Source: a virus. From it: a stretch of DNA of 64,000 nucleotides. Below, in pieces: positions 23,590-31,137 of this stretch. The stretch lies in the IMG/VR virus record IMGVR_UViG_3300017991_000012, positions 1 through 64,000 of that record, one strand, 5' to 3'. The notes under the pieces were generated by a model that saw only the letters and a program-made list of their open reading frames with translations, was not told the DNA's origin and did not search any database. The position numbers and the translations under genes are program-made. The stretch's first letter is position 1. Each line of letters begins with the position of its first letter.

Positions 23590-23678
23590 CTGGACGGACC
23601 AACAGAGGATGCTGGTAGGAAGCTGGGTCAGGCCAGGAATAAGTCCGGTTGAATCCTTCCTCTGTTTTTTCCGTCCAG
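23590..23678 (-). ncRNA. Structured 5' leader of the HNH-initiator-loader mRNA
   Basis: The transcript expected from P3 starts at about 23678. Its first eight bases CTGGACGG (23678-23671) pair perfectly with CCGTCCAG (23597-23590), and an inner perfect 9-bp helix forms between AACAGAGGA (23666-23658) and TCCTCTGTT (23609-23601). The apical 48 nt can fold further. The element ends 30 nt before the HNH start codon. Confidence 0.65.
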
Positions 23679-23683
23679 GTTCA

Positions 23684-23711
23684 ACTATACTCGGAAGCGC
23701 TCGTTTGTCAA
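23684..23711 (-). promoter_or_regulatory. Sigma-70 promoter P3
   Basis: CACTTGACA (box 23711-23706), 16-bp spacer, TATAGT (23689-23684). The stop codon TGA of the upstream gene lies inside the -35 box. It drives the HNH, initiator and loader genes. Confidence 0.86.
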
Positions 23712-24055
23712 GTGCCCAACTCTGTTTTCCACTCAAAAATCGTAGAAATCGGAATCTTGATCCCGTGCACGCGCTCCATCTCGATCGCAGTCTGCTCCAG
23801 TGTCCTGCTTTCCAGCATCCGTAGTGCCTCGTCCATCACCCGATCCATATATCTTGCGCTGTCACGTGCGCCCGGCACTCCGGCATTGAAGTACTTGCGA
23901 CACAGCCTGCAGTAGTGCTTGCTGTATCTAACCCTCCATGTTGTGTGCTGCAGGTCTTTCAGCGTGCGTCTGCCAACGCTGTGTTTTTTGCATGATGCCC
24001 CACATCTCGGACAGTCCGCGTACTTCTTCACCGCGTCGTGTTCTTTTATCTTCAT
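23708..24055 (-). CDS. Zinc-ribbon plus HTH protein resembling a transposase N-terminus
   Basis: A 115-residue protein. CPRCGASCKKHSVGRR and a second pair in HYCRLCRKYF form a zinc ribbon of the kind seen at the N-terminus of ISL3-like and related transposases. The rest (TLEQTAIEMERVHG, then IPISTIFEWK) is a helix-turn-helix. There is no catalytic domain, so it is probably a free-standing DNA-binding regulator. Its stop codon overlaps the -35 box of promoter P3, which makes auto- or local control plausible. Confidence 0.75.
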   Translation of the reverse strand: MKIKEHDAVKKYADCPRCGASCKKHSVGRRTLKDLQHTTWRVRYSKHYCRLCRKYFNAGVPGARDSARYMDRVMDEALRMLESRTLEQTAIEMERVHGIKIPISTIFEWKTELGT

Positions 24056-25020
24056 CAGCAGACCTTCTTCAGCTGGTTCTCCTCGGCGTACTTCACAAGT
24101 TGTGCAATCGCTTCTTCCTTGGTGTCGACAGGCGGCATGGCCGCCTTGTCGTACAGCTCATTTCCTGCGTTCTCACCCTTGCTTGTGTAACTGCAGAACT
24201 TGCTCCCAGTCTGACCATCGCTGACAAAGATCTGCCGGCCAAGTCCGTCCTCGTAGACCGGCCCTCGATCCTCACCGGAAGCGTTGGGAAGCTCTGTCTT
24301 ATCTCCATCTTGATCGCCTCCAGTATCTTCATCATCGGATGCACTGGCATCGCCGCTCTCGTCCACCTGCTCGCCCTCCTCGTTCTCCTTGAAGGGCAGC
24401 TCCTTCTGGCGATCGGCATCAGTGAACGGCCTGCTGCTGATAATCTCGCCCGTGTCAAGGCGCACCTGCTGCACTTCTTCCGCTTCCCAGTTCTTCCTCT
24501 CTTCCACGTCGACATACTTCAGCACCTTTCCGATCTGAATCTCATTGTCGATCTTCTCGCGCCTGGCCATGAGTGCGCTGATCTCGGCCTCCAACGTCTT
24601 CTTCTCGGCCTTCAGCTGATCCTCGACCACTTTCAGATGCTCGGTCTTCTCACGCATCTCGGCCGTCAGCCCAGCGGCTTCCATCGCCTTCTCCCTGACC
24701 TCGGCATCCGTCATGTCGAACCGGAACTGGCGCCTGTTCTTGCCCAGGACTTCAACCTTCAACTTCGCGCAAGCGCAAGGGCTGGTGCTACATACGCCGC
24801 AGACAACGCATTTGCAGAAGCTGATTCCATTACCGCAGCCCACGCAGACCTCTTCATCTCCGCTCGCTTCTCCTTCTGCTTCTGCCGCTCCTTCTTCAGC
24901 CGCTTCTTCCTGTGTTTGCTGTTCACGATCATGCTCCTCTGCCATCTCCGCTTTTGCTCGCTCGTCCTCTGCGGCCAGCGCATCTGCCTTTGCCGCGGCC
25001 TGTTCCTGTTCTTCGTTCAT
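24055..25020 (-). CDS. Acidic Cys-rich coiled-coil protein (321 aa)
   Basis: From the ATG at 25020 (MNEEQEQAAAK, GGAGGGAGAGCTG upstream): an Ala/Glu-rich acidic N-terminus (1-60), a Cys cluster with CVGCGNG and CKCVVCGVC (about 60-85), a coiled coil (VVEDQLKAEKKTLEAE) in the middle and a Glu/Asp-rich C-terminal half with a DRGPVYEDGLGRQIFV segment. It may be a scaffold or ssDNA-associated protein, but I recognise no family. Confidence 0.74.
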   Translation of the reverse strand: MNEEQEQAAAKADALAAEDERAKAEMAEEHDREQQTQEEAAEEGAAEAEGEASGDEEVCVGCGNGISFCKCVVCGVCSTSPCACAKLKVEVLGKNRRQFRFDMTDAEVREKAMEAAGLTAEMREKTEHLKVVEDQLKAEKKTLEAEISALMARREKIDNEIQIGKVLKYVDVEERKNWEAEEVQQVRLDTGEIISSRPFTDADRQKELPFKENEEGEQVDESGDASASDDEDTGGDQDGDKTELPNASGEDRGPVYEDGLGRQIFVSDGQTGSKFCSYTSKGENAGNELYDKAAMPPVDTKEEAIAQLVKYAEENQLKKVC

Positions 25021-25056
25021 CAGCTCTCCCTCCAAGATCAAAAGCAACCTGGTCCT

Positions 25057-25152
25057 CTATGGCTCAGGTCTCGACCTGGCCAACGCCCGTAAACGAACGC
25101 GGCTGTAACCGCGCTCAAGATACTCCTCCACAATTTCCTCTGCCGTTCGCAT
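25057..25152 (-). CDS. Very small protein (31 aa)
   Basis: MRTAEEIVEEYLERGYSRVR, a short amphipathic helix plus Arg-rich tail. GGAGACTGAG precedes the ATG at 25152 and the upstream stop TGA is one base before it. It fills the gap between two good genes, so I consider it real but of unknown role. Confidence 0.55.
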   Translation of the reverse strand: MRTAEEIVEEYLERGYSRVRLRALARSRPEP

Positions 25153-25153
25153 C

Positions 25154-25774
25154 TCAGTCTCCAAACAGATACCCGAACATCTTGCAGTCCTTCTGTACCC
25201 ACGGCCACAGTGCTTCGAATATCTCGGCGTCGTAATACTCACGGTACGGACGCACGTTTCCAAGATCGTCCCTGCGGCTTGCGCTGACATTCAGGCACGG
25301 CAGCTGCGGCAGATTGTCCAGCTCCATCAGCCTGTACCAGCCGTCGCGCAGATCCTCGAACTTCAACACCGTGTCCATGATCAGCTTGCCGTCGTTATCG
25401 CACAGCCAGCGCCATTGCTGGAACCAGAACAGCATCCACGGCTTGCCATGCCTGATCTCGCCGACGCATTCGCAGCTGACAAAGATCTTCCAGATCCAGT
25501 CGCGGAAGCTCAGGTCCTCATCGCGATCGCGCTTGATACTTCCGTCCTTGGCCTCGTGCTGCCAGGTGTACAAGCTCACGATCCGGTCCCATGGGTTCCT
25601 GACTACAGCCAGCTTCTTGTAGCCGGCCCAGCGTACGGGATCGGCCTTCTGCAGCTCAAGTGCCGTATAGTGCCATTCGGCATGGCCCATCGGCCAGAGC
25701 GCCTTGCAGATACTGAAGCCCGCGCACTTGGGAATGTGCACATGCGCTATGCGGTACTGGTCGCTGAAGCCCAT
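25154..25774 (-). CDS. Sulfotransferase-family protein
   Basis: A 206-residue protein with the two PAPS-binding motifs of sulfotransferases: HIPKCAGFSI (residues 13-22, phosphosulfate loop) and VVRNPWDRIVSLY (57-69, 3'-phosphate binding). The middle is Trp-rich (WLCDND, FWFQQWRW), and KFEDLRDGWYRLMELD resembles the later conserved helix. The substrate is unknown; it could be a glycan, a small molecule or a protein Tyr. GAGGAGGTAGACTG precedes the ATG at 25774. It lies among early genes, unlike the surface-sugar genes at the right end. Confidence 0.82.
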   Translation of the reverse strand: MGFSDQYRIAHVHIPKCAGFSICKALWPMGHAEWHYTALELQKADPVRWAGYKKLAVVRNPWDRIVSLYTWQHEAKDGSIKRDRDEDLSFRDWIWKIFVSCECVGEIRHGKPWMLFWFQQWRWLCDNDGKLIMDTVLKFEDLRDGWYRLMELDNLPQLPCLNVSASRRDDLGNVRPYREYYDAEIFEALWPWVQKDCKMFGYLFGD

Positions 25775-25968
25775 CAGTCTACCTCCTCGCGAGGCCAGCC
25801 ATAGCTGCCTCGATCTCCAGGCTCGATCAGCTCCACACTCTCTACCTTGATCACGCCAGGCCGCCGCTCGGCGATCTCCCTAGCCTCGACCTCGTGCAAA
25901 GCATGCACTTCGATCGTCTCATCCACGGCCTTCAGGACCGTGACCAGGTACGGTACGTTTGCGCCCAT
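25774..25968 (-). CDS. Unknown small protein (64 aa)
   Basis: MGANVPYLVTVLKAVDETIE start; a compact beta-alpha-beta pattern with HALHEVEAREIAERRPG. Start and stop are joined to the neighbours as TGATG. Possibly a small DNA-mimic or regulator; no family. Confidence 0.72.
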   Translation of the reverse strand: MGANVPYLVTVLKAVDETIEVHALHEVEAREIAERRPGVIKVESVELIEPGDRGSYGWPREEVD

Positions 25969-26267
25969 CAGTTTTCCTCCGCGTATTTCTTGCGCCAGGC
26001 GTCAATGGCCTTGTGCGCCATCCTCGCATATACTGGATGCACTTCGTTTGGACCATCCGTGATCTCAAGGCTGGCTTCAAGCGCCTCTACCAGATCCCGC
26101 GCCTCATCCCGCACACACTGCCTGATCGCCGCCACGCCTGCGGCCTTGATCTCTGCTGCCGTCATCTTGAATACAGGCACTCTGTCTGACATGATGGCGT
26201 GCATCGCCGCGTCCATGCGCCTCTGCTGCAGGTAGGCGAAAACGTCAAACGCTTCTTCTGGTGTCAT
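25968..26267 (-). CDS. Unknown helical protein (99 aa)
   Basis: MTPEEAFDVFAYLQQRRMD, helical throughout, with VYARMAHKAIDAWRKKY at the end. AAGGAGAGCTG precedes the ATG at 26267. Coupled to the neighbours by TGATG overlaps. No family. Confidence 0.74.
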   Translation of the reverse strand: MTPEEAFDVFAYLQQRRMDAAMHAIMSDRVPVFKMTAAEIKAAGVAAIRQCVRDEARDLVEALEASLEITDGPNEVHPVYARMAHKAIDAWRKKYAEEN

Positions 26268-26683
26268 CAGCTCTCCTTAGGTGGACTGATCTTAAACCTG
26301 CAGCCAAGTTTCAGATCCGGATGCGGCATGTAGATCGTGAACGACCACTCGTCTTTGAGCATTCCCAAGTGCGTCTCCGGATCACGGATGCAGCACTCTG
26401 GCACGTCCAGGATCTCAGACAGGATCGCCTTCAGCTTCTCAGGATGCCCTGGCTGCTTATCCCATCTGGCCAGCGTCCGGTTCACGCTTTCAAGCAGCTT
26501 CGCCTTGTACTCGGCCATGCCCTCCGGCGTGTCGTACAGCTCGATCCGGATCATCAGCTGCTCGCCGCACGACCAGCACTTGAACTTGAACGGACGGCCG
26601 TCGATCGCCTTCAGCCAGAATACCTCGCGGCATTTCCAGCAGCGGCGTCTGACATCGTGTACCTTGATCTCGTGCTCGATCAT
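26267..26683 (-). CDS. Zinc-ribbon protein (138 aa)
   Basis: Starts MIEHEIKVHDVRRRCWKC after CAGGAAGAAAAG. CWKC and FKCWSCGEQL form a zinc ribbon; the C-terminal half has a region around LDVPECCIRDP and a final beta segment. It may bind DNA or RNA. It overlaps the previous gene's stop. Confidence 0.75.
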   Translation of the reverse strand: MIEHEIKVHDVRRRCWKCREVFWLKAIDGRPFKFKCWSCGEQLMIRIELYDTPEGMAEYKAKLLESVNRTLARWDKQPGHPEKLKAILSEILDVPECCIRDPETHLGMLKDEWSFTIYMPHPDLKLGCRFKISPPKES

Positions 26684-26916
26684 CTTTTCTTCCTGAACCT
26701 GTCGGATGCTGGGCAGTCCGCGAAGTGAGAAATGAACGCCTGGCTCACGGGGAACTTCTTGTGCTCGCCGTTCGGCTTCTTGTTCTTGGTCAGCACCCAC
26801 CAGATGTCGGCACCGCAACCACGGCACTGACTGCGGTCTCCGATCTGATCCAACAGCTTCGCCATCCGCTCTTCCAGATCAACCAGTTCCTGCTTCGGTA
26901 CGAATTCGCCTGCCAT
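26680..26916 (-). CDS. Zinc-finger protein (78 aa)
   Basis: I start it at the second ATG (26916, MAGEFVPKQELVDL), joined to the upstream stop as TGATG with GAGGAG in front. CRGCGADIWW and HFADCPASD provide CxxC and HxxxC zinc ligands. Function unknown. Confidence 0.72.
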   Translation of the reverse strand: MAGEFVPKQELVDLEERMAKLLDQIGDRSQCRGCGADIWWVLTKNKKPNGEHKKFPVSQAFISHFADCPASDRFRKKR

Positions 26917-27278
26917 CATTTCTCCTCGTCTGATTGCCAACTCGTTCCGCCTATGCAGATCGCTCCAGGATCTTCTCGCCATTCTACGATGGTTTGATTG
27001 AATACATTCTCGTCGCGTTCAGTCCACGTTCCTTTGGCCTTTTCGTATGCGCGAATCAGCCTGTACACCTCCAGGTAGTACGGTTCGTCACAGGCCACGA
27101 CAATGAACGGCTTGCCTTTTTTCAGCAGCTTTCCTGCCCTGCTATCAAGAAGGAACTCCATCTCTGCCACTCGCTTCTGTTCCTCGCGGCGAATCTGTGC
27201 TTGGATCTGCCGCTCCTCGCGGCGAATCTGTGCTTGGATCTGCCGCGCCTTTTGTGCCTTCGTCAGCTTCTTTGTCAT
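26916..27278 (-). CDS. Unknown protein with a tandem duplicated helix (120 aa)
   Basis: The N-terminus contains RQIQAQIRREE twice in a row, encoded by an exact 33-bp tandem repeat at 27181-27246. The rest has GKPFIVVACDEPYYLEVYR, an alpha/beta segment, and ends in an acidic tail. Function unknown; the repeat adds about three helical turns to a basic helix. Confidence 0.73.
   Translation of the reverse strand: MTKKLTKAQKARQIQAQIRREERQIQAQIRREEQKRVAEMEFLLDSRAGKLLKKGKPFIVVACDEPYYLEVYRLIRAYEKAKGTWTERDENVFNQTIVEWREDPGAICIGGTSWQSDEEK
27181..27246 (-). repeat. Exact 33-bp tandem duplication inside a gene
   Basis: Units 27181-27213 and 27214-27246 are identical, keep the reading frame, and so look recent. 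Confidence 0.95.
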
Positions 27279-27293
27279 CAGAACATCTCCTTC

Positions 27294-27581
27294 TCAAGGT
27301 CTTCGATAACCGCCAGCCTTTGCCGAGAACAGGTTCTTCATCGAACTCCATAGAAGATCCCTGAACTCATACCAGGTCAGGAATGTCTTGGCATTACCCT
27401 TTCCCTTCTTGCCTAGCCACTTTCCGTCGCTCCTGACACGGTATCTGGCAGCCATATCCCTATGGAGACCATAACGCCAGCGTTCTATGAAGTCAGTAGC
27501 GCGGAACAGCTCAACTTTGTGCGTTCTCTTGCCAGGAATCTTGAGCAAGAACGTCATCACCGGCTTTCGCTTCTCTCCCAT
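27294..27581 (-). CDS. Unknown basic protein (95 aa)
   Basis: Starts MGEKRKPVMTFLLKIPGK with AAGGGTTTACA upstream; an alternative start at 27557 (MTFLLKIPG) would be joined as TGATG to the short ORF at 27557-27679. Strongly basic, with RSDGKWLGKKGKGNAKTF. Possibly nucleic-acid binding. Confidence 0.68.
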   Translation of the reverse strand: MGEKRKPVMTFLLKIPGKRTHKVELFRATDFIERWRYGLHRDMAARYRVRSDGKWLGKKGKGNAKTFLTWYEFRDLLWSSMKNLFSAKAGGYRRP

Positions 27582-27679
27582 TGTAAACCCTTTACAAGAT
27601 CACGGATAGCGATCGCCTCCGAGGCCCGGATCCACCGCGAGGCCACGGCGACAGCCTCGGCGCAACGAGAGCTGCTCAT
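27557..27679 (-). CDS. Possible small ORF (40 aa)
   Basis: MSSSRCAEAVAVASRWIR, Ala/Arg-rich. No Shine-Dalgarno, but its start overlaps a preceding short frame as ATGA and its stop overlaps an ATG as TGATG, the pattern of real genes here. The remaining bases up to 27791 hold no other supported gene. Confidence 0.3.
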   Translation of the reverse strand: MSSSRCAEAVAVASRWIRASEAIAIRDLVKGLQWERSESR

Positions 27680-27791
27680 GAACCAGTCGTGACAAGTACT
27701 AGTTTTTTGTGCTCGGAAATCACAGCAATCTTTCCTCGCAAGTCGTTCGCCGTCAACGAATCTTCCCGGCAGCCGTCGAGACGCTACGCAA

Positions 27792-28307
27792 TCAGAACAG
27801 CCTTCCTTCTACCTTCCGCGGCGCCATGCCCATCATCTCCTCGTAGTCGTACTTCTCGCCCAGCGCCTGGCGGATCGACAGCGGCTCGCCCTCAGAGAAG
27901 CCCAGGCAGTGCTTGTTGTAGACGAACGCATACTTCTCGATCGTGATCTTGCCCTCGACGAACTCCCGGCCCTTCTGCGTGATACGCCAGTCGCCGCTGC
28001 CGACCTTCTTGCCGCCGACCAGATCAAACCGCTGTTCGATCAAATCCCAATAGCGGCTCTTGGCAAAGTCGCCCGCGCCTCTGGTGATCTGCAAGATCCG
28101 GTCGCTGCTCGCAACGTGCAGCCAGCCGATTCCTTCCTCATCGACCTTGTACATCTCGACCAGGAACTTGGCCATCGTCCGGTTGAACTTGCGTCGGTAT
28201 ACTTTCACGTTCTGCTTGCAAACGCAGCATATGCATCCATCTGGTTCACGTGCCTTCTCGCGGAGGATCTTCCTCGCCTCCGCGACTGTCATCAGATCCC
28301 AGTTCAT
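27792..28307 (-). CDS. Unknown protein with zinc pair and winged-helix-like part (171 aa)
   Basis: CICCVCKQNVKVYRRKF near residue 25, then a helical stretch, and GDWRITQKGREFVEGK resembling the wing of a small DNA-binding domain in phage recruiter proteins. GGAGGCAGGGAG precedes the ATG at 28307. It starts inside the membrane-protein gene upstream (62-nt overlap). Confidence 0.74.
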   Translation of the reverse strand: MNWDLMTVAEARKILREKAREPDGCICCVCKQNVKVYRRKFNRTMAKFLVEMYKVDEEGIGWLHVASSDRILQITRGAGDFAKSRYWDLIEQRFDLVGGKKVGSGDWRITQKGREFVEGKITIEKYAFVYNKHCLGFSEGEPLSIRQALGEKYDYEEMMGMAPRKVEGRLF

Positions 28308-28509
28308 CTCCCTGCCTCCATAGCCTCCGAATGAAGTTGATGATCATGGTCAAAAAAAGCACCGGCCACAACACCCCCGTGATTATGGCCAGCGCGTCCT
28401 GTCTGAACTTGTGCTCCTGGCACAGATCCTCGTCGCCTACAATCGCTCCTTGAGCTACGTGGATCATCCAGGCTGCTATCAGCAGATAGGCCACAACTAC
28501 CAGGCTCAT
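28246..28509 (-). CDS. Two-span membrane protein (87 aa)
   Basis: Hydrophobic segments at residues 3-24 (SLVVVAYLLIAAWM) and 40-62 (ALAIITGVLWPVLFLTMIIN) with a short polar loop and a charged C-terminal tail. The ATG at 28509 overlaps the upstream stop as ATGA. Membrane role unknown. Confidence 0.74.
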   Translation of the reverse strand: MSLVVVAYLLIAAWMIHVAQGAIVGDEDLCQEHKFRQDALAIITGVLWPVLFLTMIINFIRRLWRQGDELGSDDSRGGEEDPPREGT

Positions 28510-29522
28510 TTCGCCGTCGCAGCCTCCTTCTCGTCGATCAGATTCAGGTACGTCGTGTAAACCGTTGACGCAGCAGCACTATCGCCAGGATGTAGCTCGT
28601 CCCAGCTATCAAATCCGCACCTGTTCAGCGCCTCGATCACCATATCCGCGTTGTTCCTGCCGGCCTTTACCAGCCGCTGATAGGCCTCAGAAGGCTCCTG
28701 TGTGGCCTCGAACAGCGTGCCGTTGGATTCGGTATCCTCAGCCGCTTTCTTTGCAGTAGCGTCCTCTGGTGCGCCTCCTGTGGGCTTCTGGAAGGTATCC
28801 GGTCCCTTCGGTTGCGTGCCGCTGTCTGGCAACTGTGTCGTTTCGACAATCCTGGCCTCTCCCAGGTCCTCGATCTCACCATCCTGCTGTGGCATTCTGC
28901 CGTTGGTCACGATCTCCAGGATCTCGGCGCCCATCTTGCGCTTGGCCTTGGCTCTCACCGCGTCCGGACCCATCCTGCGGTTGACTACGATCTGGAACGT
29001 GCGCTCTACCTTGCGCATCTCGCCATTGAATGAGAACTTGGCCCTGACCTGGACCGTCGCCTCGCGCTCGCCCGTGATCTTGTACGGCAAGACCTCCATC
29101 TCGTACGCGTCCATCTTCGGCAAGCGCTTCAGCTGGCTCTTCACCCCGTTCTTCGTCTTATACAGCTGCCCGCTGATGATATTGAAGTGGTTGCCGCAGA
29201 TCGGCAAGCCCTGCATCGTGGCATCGATCAACACGTGCTTGACCACCGGCCACGGATACCCGCCCTCGTCGTCCTTGTCTGTCTTGAACCCCAGCGTGTG
29301 ACCCTGCAGCCACATCACCGCATCCTTGATCTGAGGCGTGTCAATCAGCTCCGTCAGGGCCTTGATCGCCTCGCCCGTGCGTTGCATGTCGCTGAACGCG
29401 CCCACCAGATCCTCGCTAACCAAGCCGTTCAAGTAGTTCTCGCTGATCTCGGTCGCGATCTTGTCCAGCTCCATCAGCCGCTGCTCTCGCGTCATTACCT
29501 CCTGCTTTTCCTTTTTGGCCAT
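28506..29522 (-). CDS. Probable single-strand annealing recombinase
   Basis: A 338-residue protein, first gene behind promoter P4. The N-terminal 200 residues contain VKHVLIDATMQGLP and ICGNHFNIISGQLYKTKNG, similar in layout to the RecT/Redbeta-type annealing core, followed by a strand-rich region (YKITGEREATVQVRAKF) and a flexible Pro/Thr-rich C-terminus ending in a helical domain. Its partner just upstream is a RecB/Cas4-like exonuclease, the usual pairing. Sequence alone does not prove the family. GGAGGAGCCAACG precedes the ATG at 29522. Confidence 0.62.
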   Translation of the reverse strand: MAKKEKQEVMTREQRLMELDKIATEISENYLNGLVSEDLVGAFSDMQRTGEAIKALTELIDTPQIKDAVMWLQGHTLGFKTDKDDEGGYPWPVVKHVLIDATMQGLPICGNHFNIISGQLYKTKNGVKSQLKRLPKMDAYEMEVLPYKITGEREATVQVRAKFSFNGEMRKVERTFQIVVNRRMGPDAVRAKAKRKMGAEILEIVTNGRMPQQDGEIEDLGEARIVETTQLPDSGTQPKGPDTFQKPTGGAPEDATAKKAAEDTESNGTLFEATQEPSEAYQRLVKAGRNNADMVIEALNRCGFDSWDELHPGDSAAASTVYTTYLNLIDEKEAATAK

Positions 29523-29569
29523 CGTTGGCTCCTCCCTACACAAAAAAAGTCCTCTTGCCGGATATTGTG

Positions 29570-29598
29570 AGTCTATCAGATGTCCTTCTCTTTGTCAA
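29570..29598 (-). promoter_or_regulatory. Sigma-70 promoter P4
   Basis: CACTTGACA (box 29598-29593), 17-bp spacer, TAGACT (29575-29570). It drives the probable annealing protein and the genes after it. Confidence 0.84.
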
Positions 29599-29608
29599 GT
29601 GATTTCGT

Positions 29609-30571
29609 CTACTCCCAGACCAATTCTCTCCTCACCAGCGTTTCGTCCACCTCCTTCTGCGCATCCTCGCATTGTCCAGGCCAACAGATCGGCTCGAACG
29701 GACACGGCTCGTTGTACATCCCCTGGCATGCGGTCGGGTTCTTCGGCCACTCGCCCGCTTCTTCGTACGATCTGAACAGCCTCACGGCCTGGACGATGAT
29801 CTCGAAGATGTAGTCGAATCGGATCGGTCTGAACCTGACCTCACCCGCGTCCTTGGCCACGCCCTTGACCGTCAGCAGCTTCGGCAGCTGAAAGCAGCCG
29901 ATGTCGTTCACATCATCCCCGCCCAACGCAGCCCACAGATATCGGTAGAACGACAGCTGCGTGTTGTACATCGTCATCTTGGCCTTGTTCGCATCTGCCT
30001 TGCCGGTCTTGATATCGCGCAGGCACAGATGCTCATCCTCGGCCCTGACCAGCAGATCCATCCTGCCTCTCATGCAGAAATTCAGATCGGCTATCTCCTG
30101 TTCGGAAATCTCCAGCCTCTCCGGGTTCGGATTCTGCGGATCGGCCTTGAGCCTGAATTCGCACTCGATCACGCTCTCAGACGGATACCGCTTCTCCTGC
30201 CAGACCTCCATCTGCGCCTGTGCTATCCTCGGCAGCCTGTCCTTCTCCTTCTCCGGCACCTCGACCGGCTCCTGCTCGCCTGTCGCAGGATCGATCGTCG
30301 CCTCCGTCTCCACCATCTGCCTTACCTCAGCCACCGCCAGCGCCGGATCCACATCGCCTTCGGCCGGCACCTTGTTCCCGTCCTTGTCCCTCTTGCTGTA
30401 CGGTCTTTCAGCATGCTTGTGGATGATCGATCCGAACGGGAAATAATGCGGCGTCTTGCGCTTGCGCCAGCCGTCCGCGTACAGCTTGCATTTCATCGGG
30501 CACTCGTGTACGTTCATCACACGGACTCCGCTCCCTCCAGTAGGACTCACATACAGCTTCTTCAACTCCAT
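29609..30571 (-). CDS. PD-(D/E)XK exonuclease, RecB/Cas4-like
   Basis: A 320-residue nuclease. GRMDLLVRA (Asp 172) and LRDIKTGK (D-I-K, 186-188) are the catalytic core, followed by the motif with TMYNTQLSFYRYLW (Gln and Tyr). Cysteines near the N-terminus (CPMKC, 24-28) and near the C-terminus (PCPFEPICWPGQC) are placed as in Cas4/AddB-type iron-sulfur nucleases. It should resect ends for the annealing protein next to it. AAGGAGAATCGG precedes the ATG at 30571. Confidence 0.85.
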   Translation of the reverse strand: MELKKLYVSPTGGSGVRVMNVHECPMKCKLYADGWRKRKTPHYFPFGSIIHKHAERPYSKRDKDGNKVPAEGDVDPALAVAEVRQMVETEATIDPATGEQEPVEVPEKEKDRLPRIAQAQMEVWQEKRYPSESVIECEFRLKADPQNPNPERLEISEQEIADLNFCMRGRMDLLVRAEDEHLCLRDIKTGKADANKAKMTMYNTQLSFYRYLWAALGGDDVNDIGCFQLPKLLTVKGVAKDAGEVRFRPIRFDYIFEIIVQAVRLFRSYEEAGEWPKNPTACQGMYNEPCPFEPICWPGQCEDAQKEVDETLVRRELVWE

Positions 30572-30598
30572 CCGATTCTCCTTGAGAAATCATGAGAC

Positions 30599-30649
30599 AA
30601 AAAAAGGGCAGGTCTGATCAAGATGTTCGCCCGGTTGCCAGACCTGCCC
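30599..30649 (-). terminator. Rho-independent terminator
   Basis: An 11-bp perfect stem GGGCAGGTCTG/CAGACCTGCCC (30649-30606) with a 22-nt loop, followed by seven T residues (30605-30599). It closes the regulator transcript that starts at promoter P5. Confidence 0.93.
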
Positions 30650-30654
30650 AGCGG

Positions 30655-30855
30655 CTACCCCTCCACACCGCCCTTCGGTGGAGGACCCTTTTCTTCCGCG
30701 ATCAATACCAGCCTGCTCTTGCTTCCGCTGTCGCTGAACTCCTGCTCCAGCTTGGCCGATGCAATCGGCACGGCCTTGCCCCCGACAAGGACAAACATCT
30801 CAAGCCCGCCCGTCTCCTTGCCCCTTGCCAACGTTTTCAGCTGCTTGACCTGCAT
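30655..30855 (-). CDS. Unknown small protein (66 aa)
   Basis: Starts MQVKQLKTLARGKETGG with GGAGGGCAAA upstream. GGLEMFVLVGGKAVPIASAK looks like a small beta sheet. It follows the leaderless HTH gene (18-nt overlap) and ends just before the terminator. It may be a cofactor of the regulator; nothing shows this directly. Confidence 0.73.
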   Translation of the reverse strand: MQVKQLKTLARGKETGGLEMFVLVGGKAVPIASAKLEQEFSDSGSKSRLVLIAEEKGPPPKGGVEG

Positions 30856-31130
30856 TTTGCCCTCCATTCTTTGACGACATTGAAAAGCTCGATTCCCATA
30901 CCAGCCTGGCACCCTCTTCTCGCCAGCCTCTTTGTCGCAAACACTGCGAACGCCTGCGGTACGAAATGCCTCACGCTCCGCAGTTCGCCAACCTCGATAC
31001 TGCGTACGACACCTGCCATGATGCCACTCACCAGCCAGTCGCTCATCGCCTGCCGGCTCACGCCAAGCATGCTGGAGAATTGGGACAGGCTGATGCAGTC
31101 CTGGCCTTCGATCTGTCGTGGATTTGTCAT
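30837..31130 (-). CDS. HTH regulator translated from a leaderless mRNA
   Basis: A 97-residue protein. ISLSQFSSMLGVSRQAMSDWL is a helix-turn-helix, followed by a basic C-terminal part. The ATG at 31130 lies seven bases after the -10 box of promoter P5 (TATGGT), so the transcript should begin at or next to the start codon, as in phage repressors of the lambda cI type. The same frame is open upstream to 31352 through the promoter, so a longer form from an upstream transcript is possible but has no good start signal. Role: probably repressor or early regulator. Confidence 0.75.
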   Translation of the reverse strand: MTNPRQIEGQDCISLSQFSSMLGVSRQAMSDWLVSGIMAGVVRSIEVGELRSVRHFVPQAFAVFATKRLARRGCQAGMGIELFNVVKEWRAKCRSSS

Positions 31131-31137
31131 GAACACT

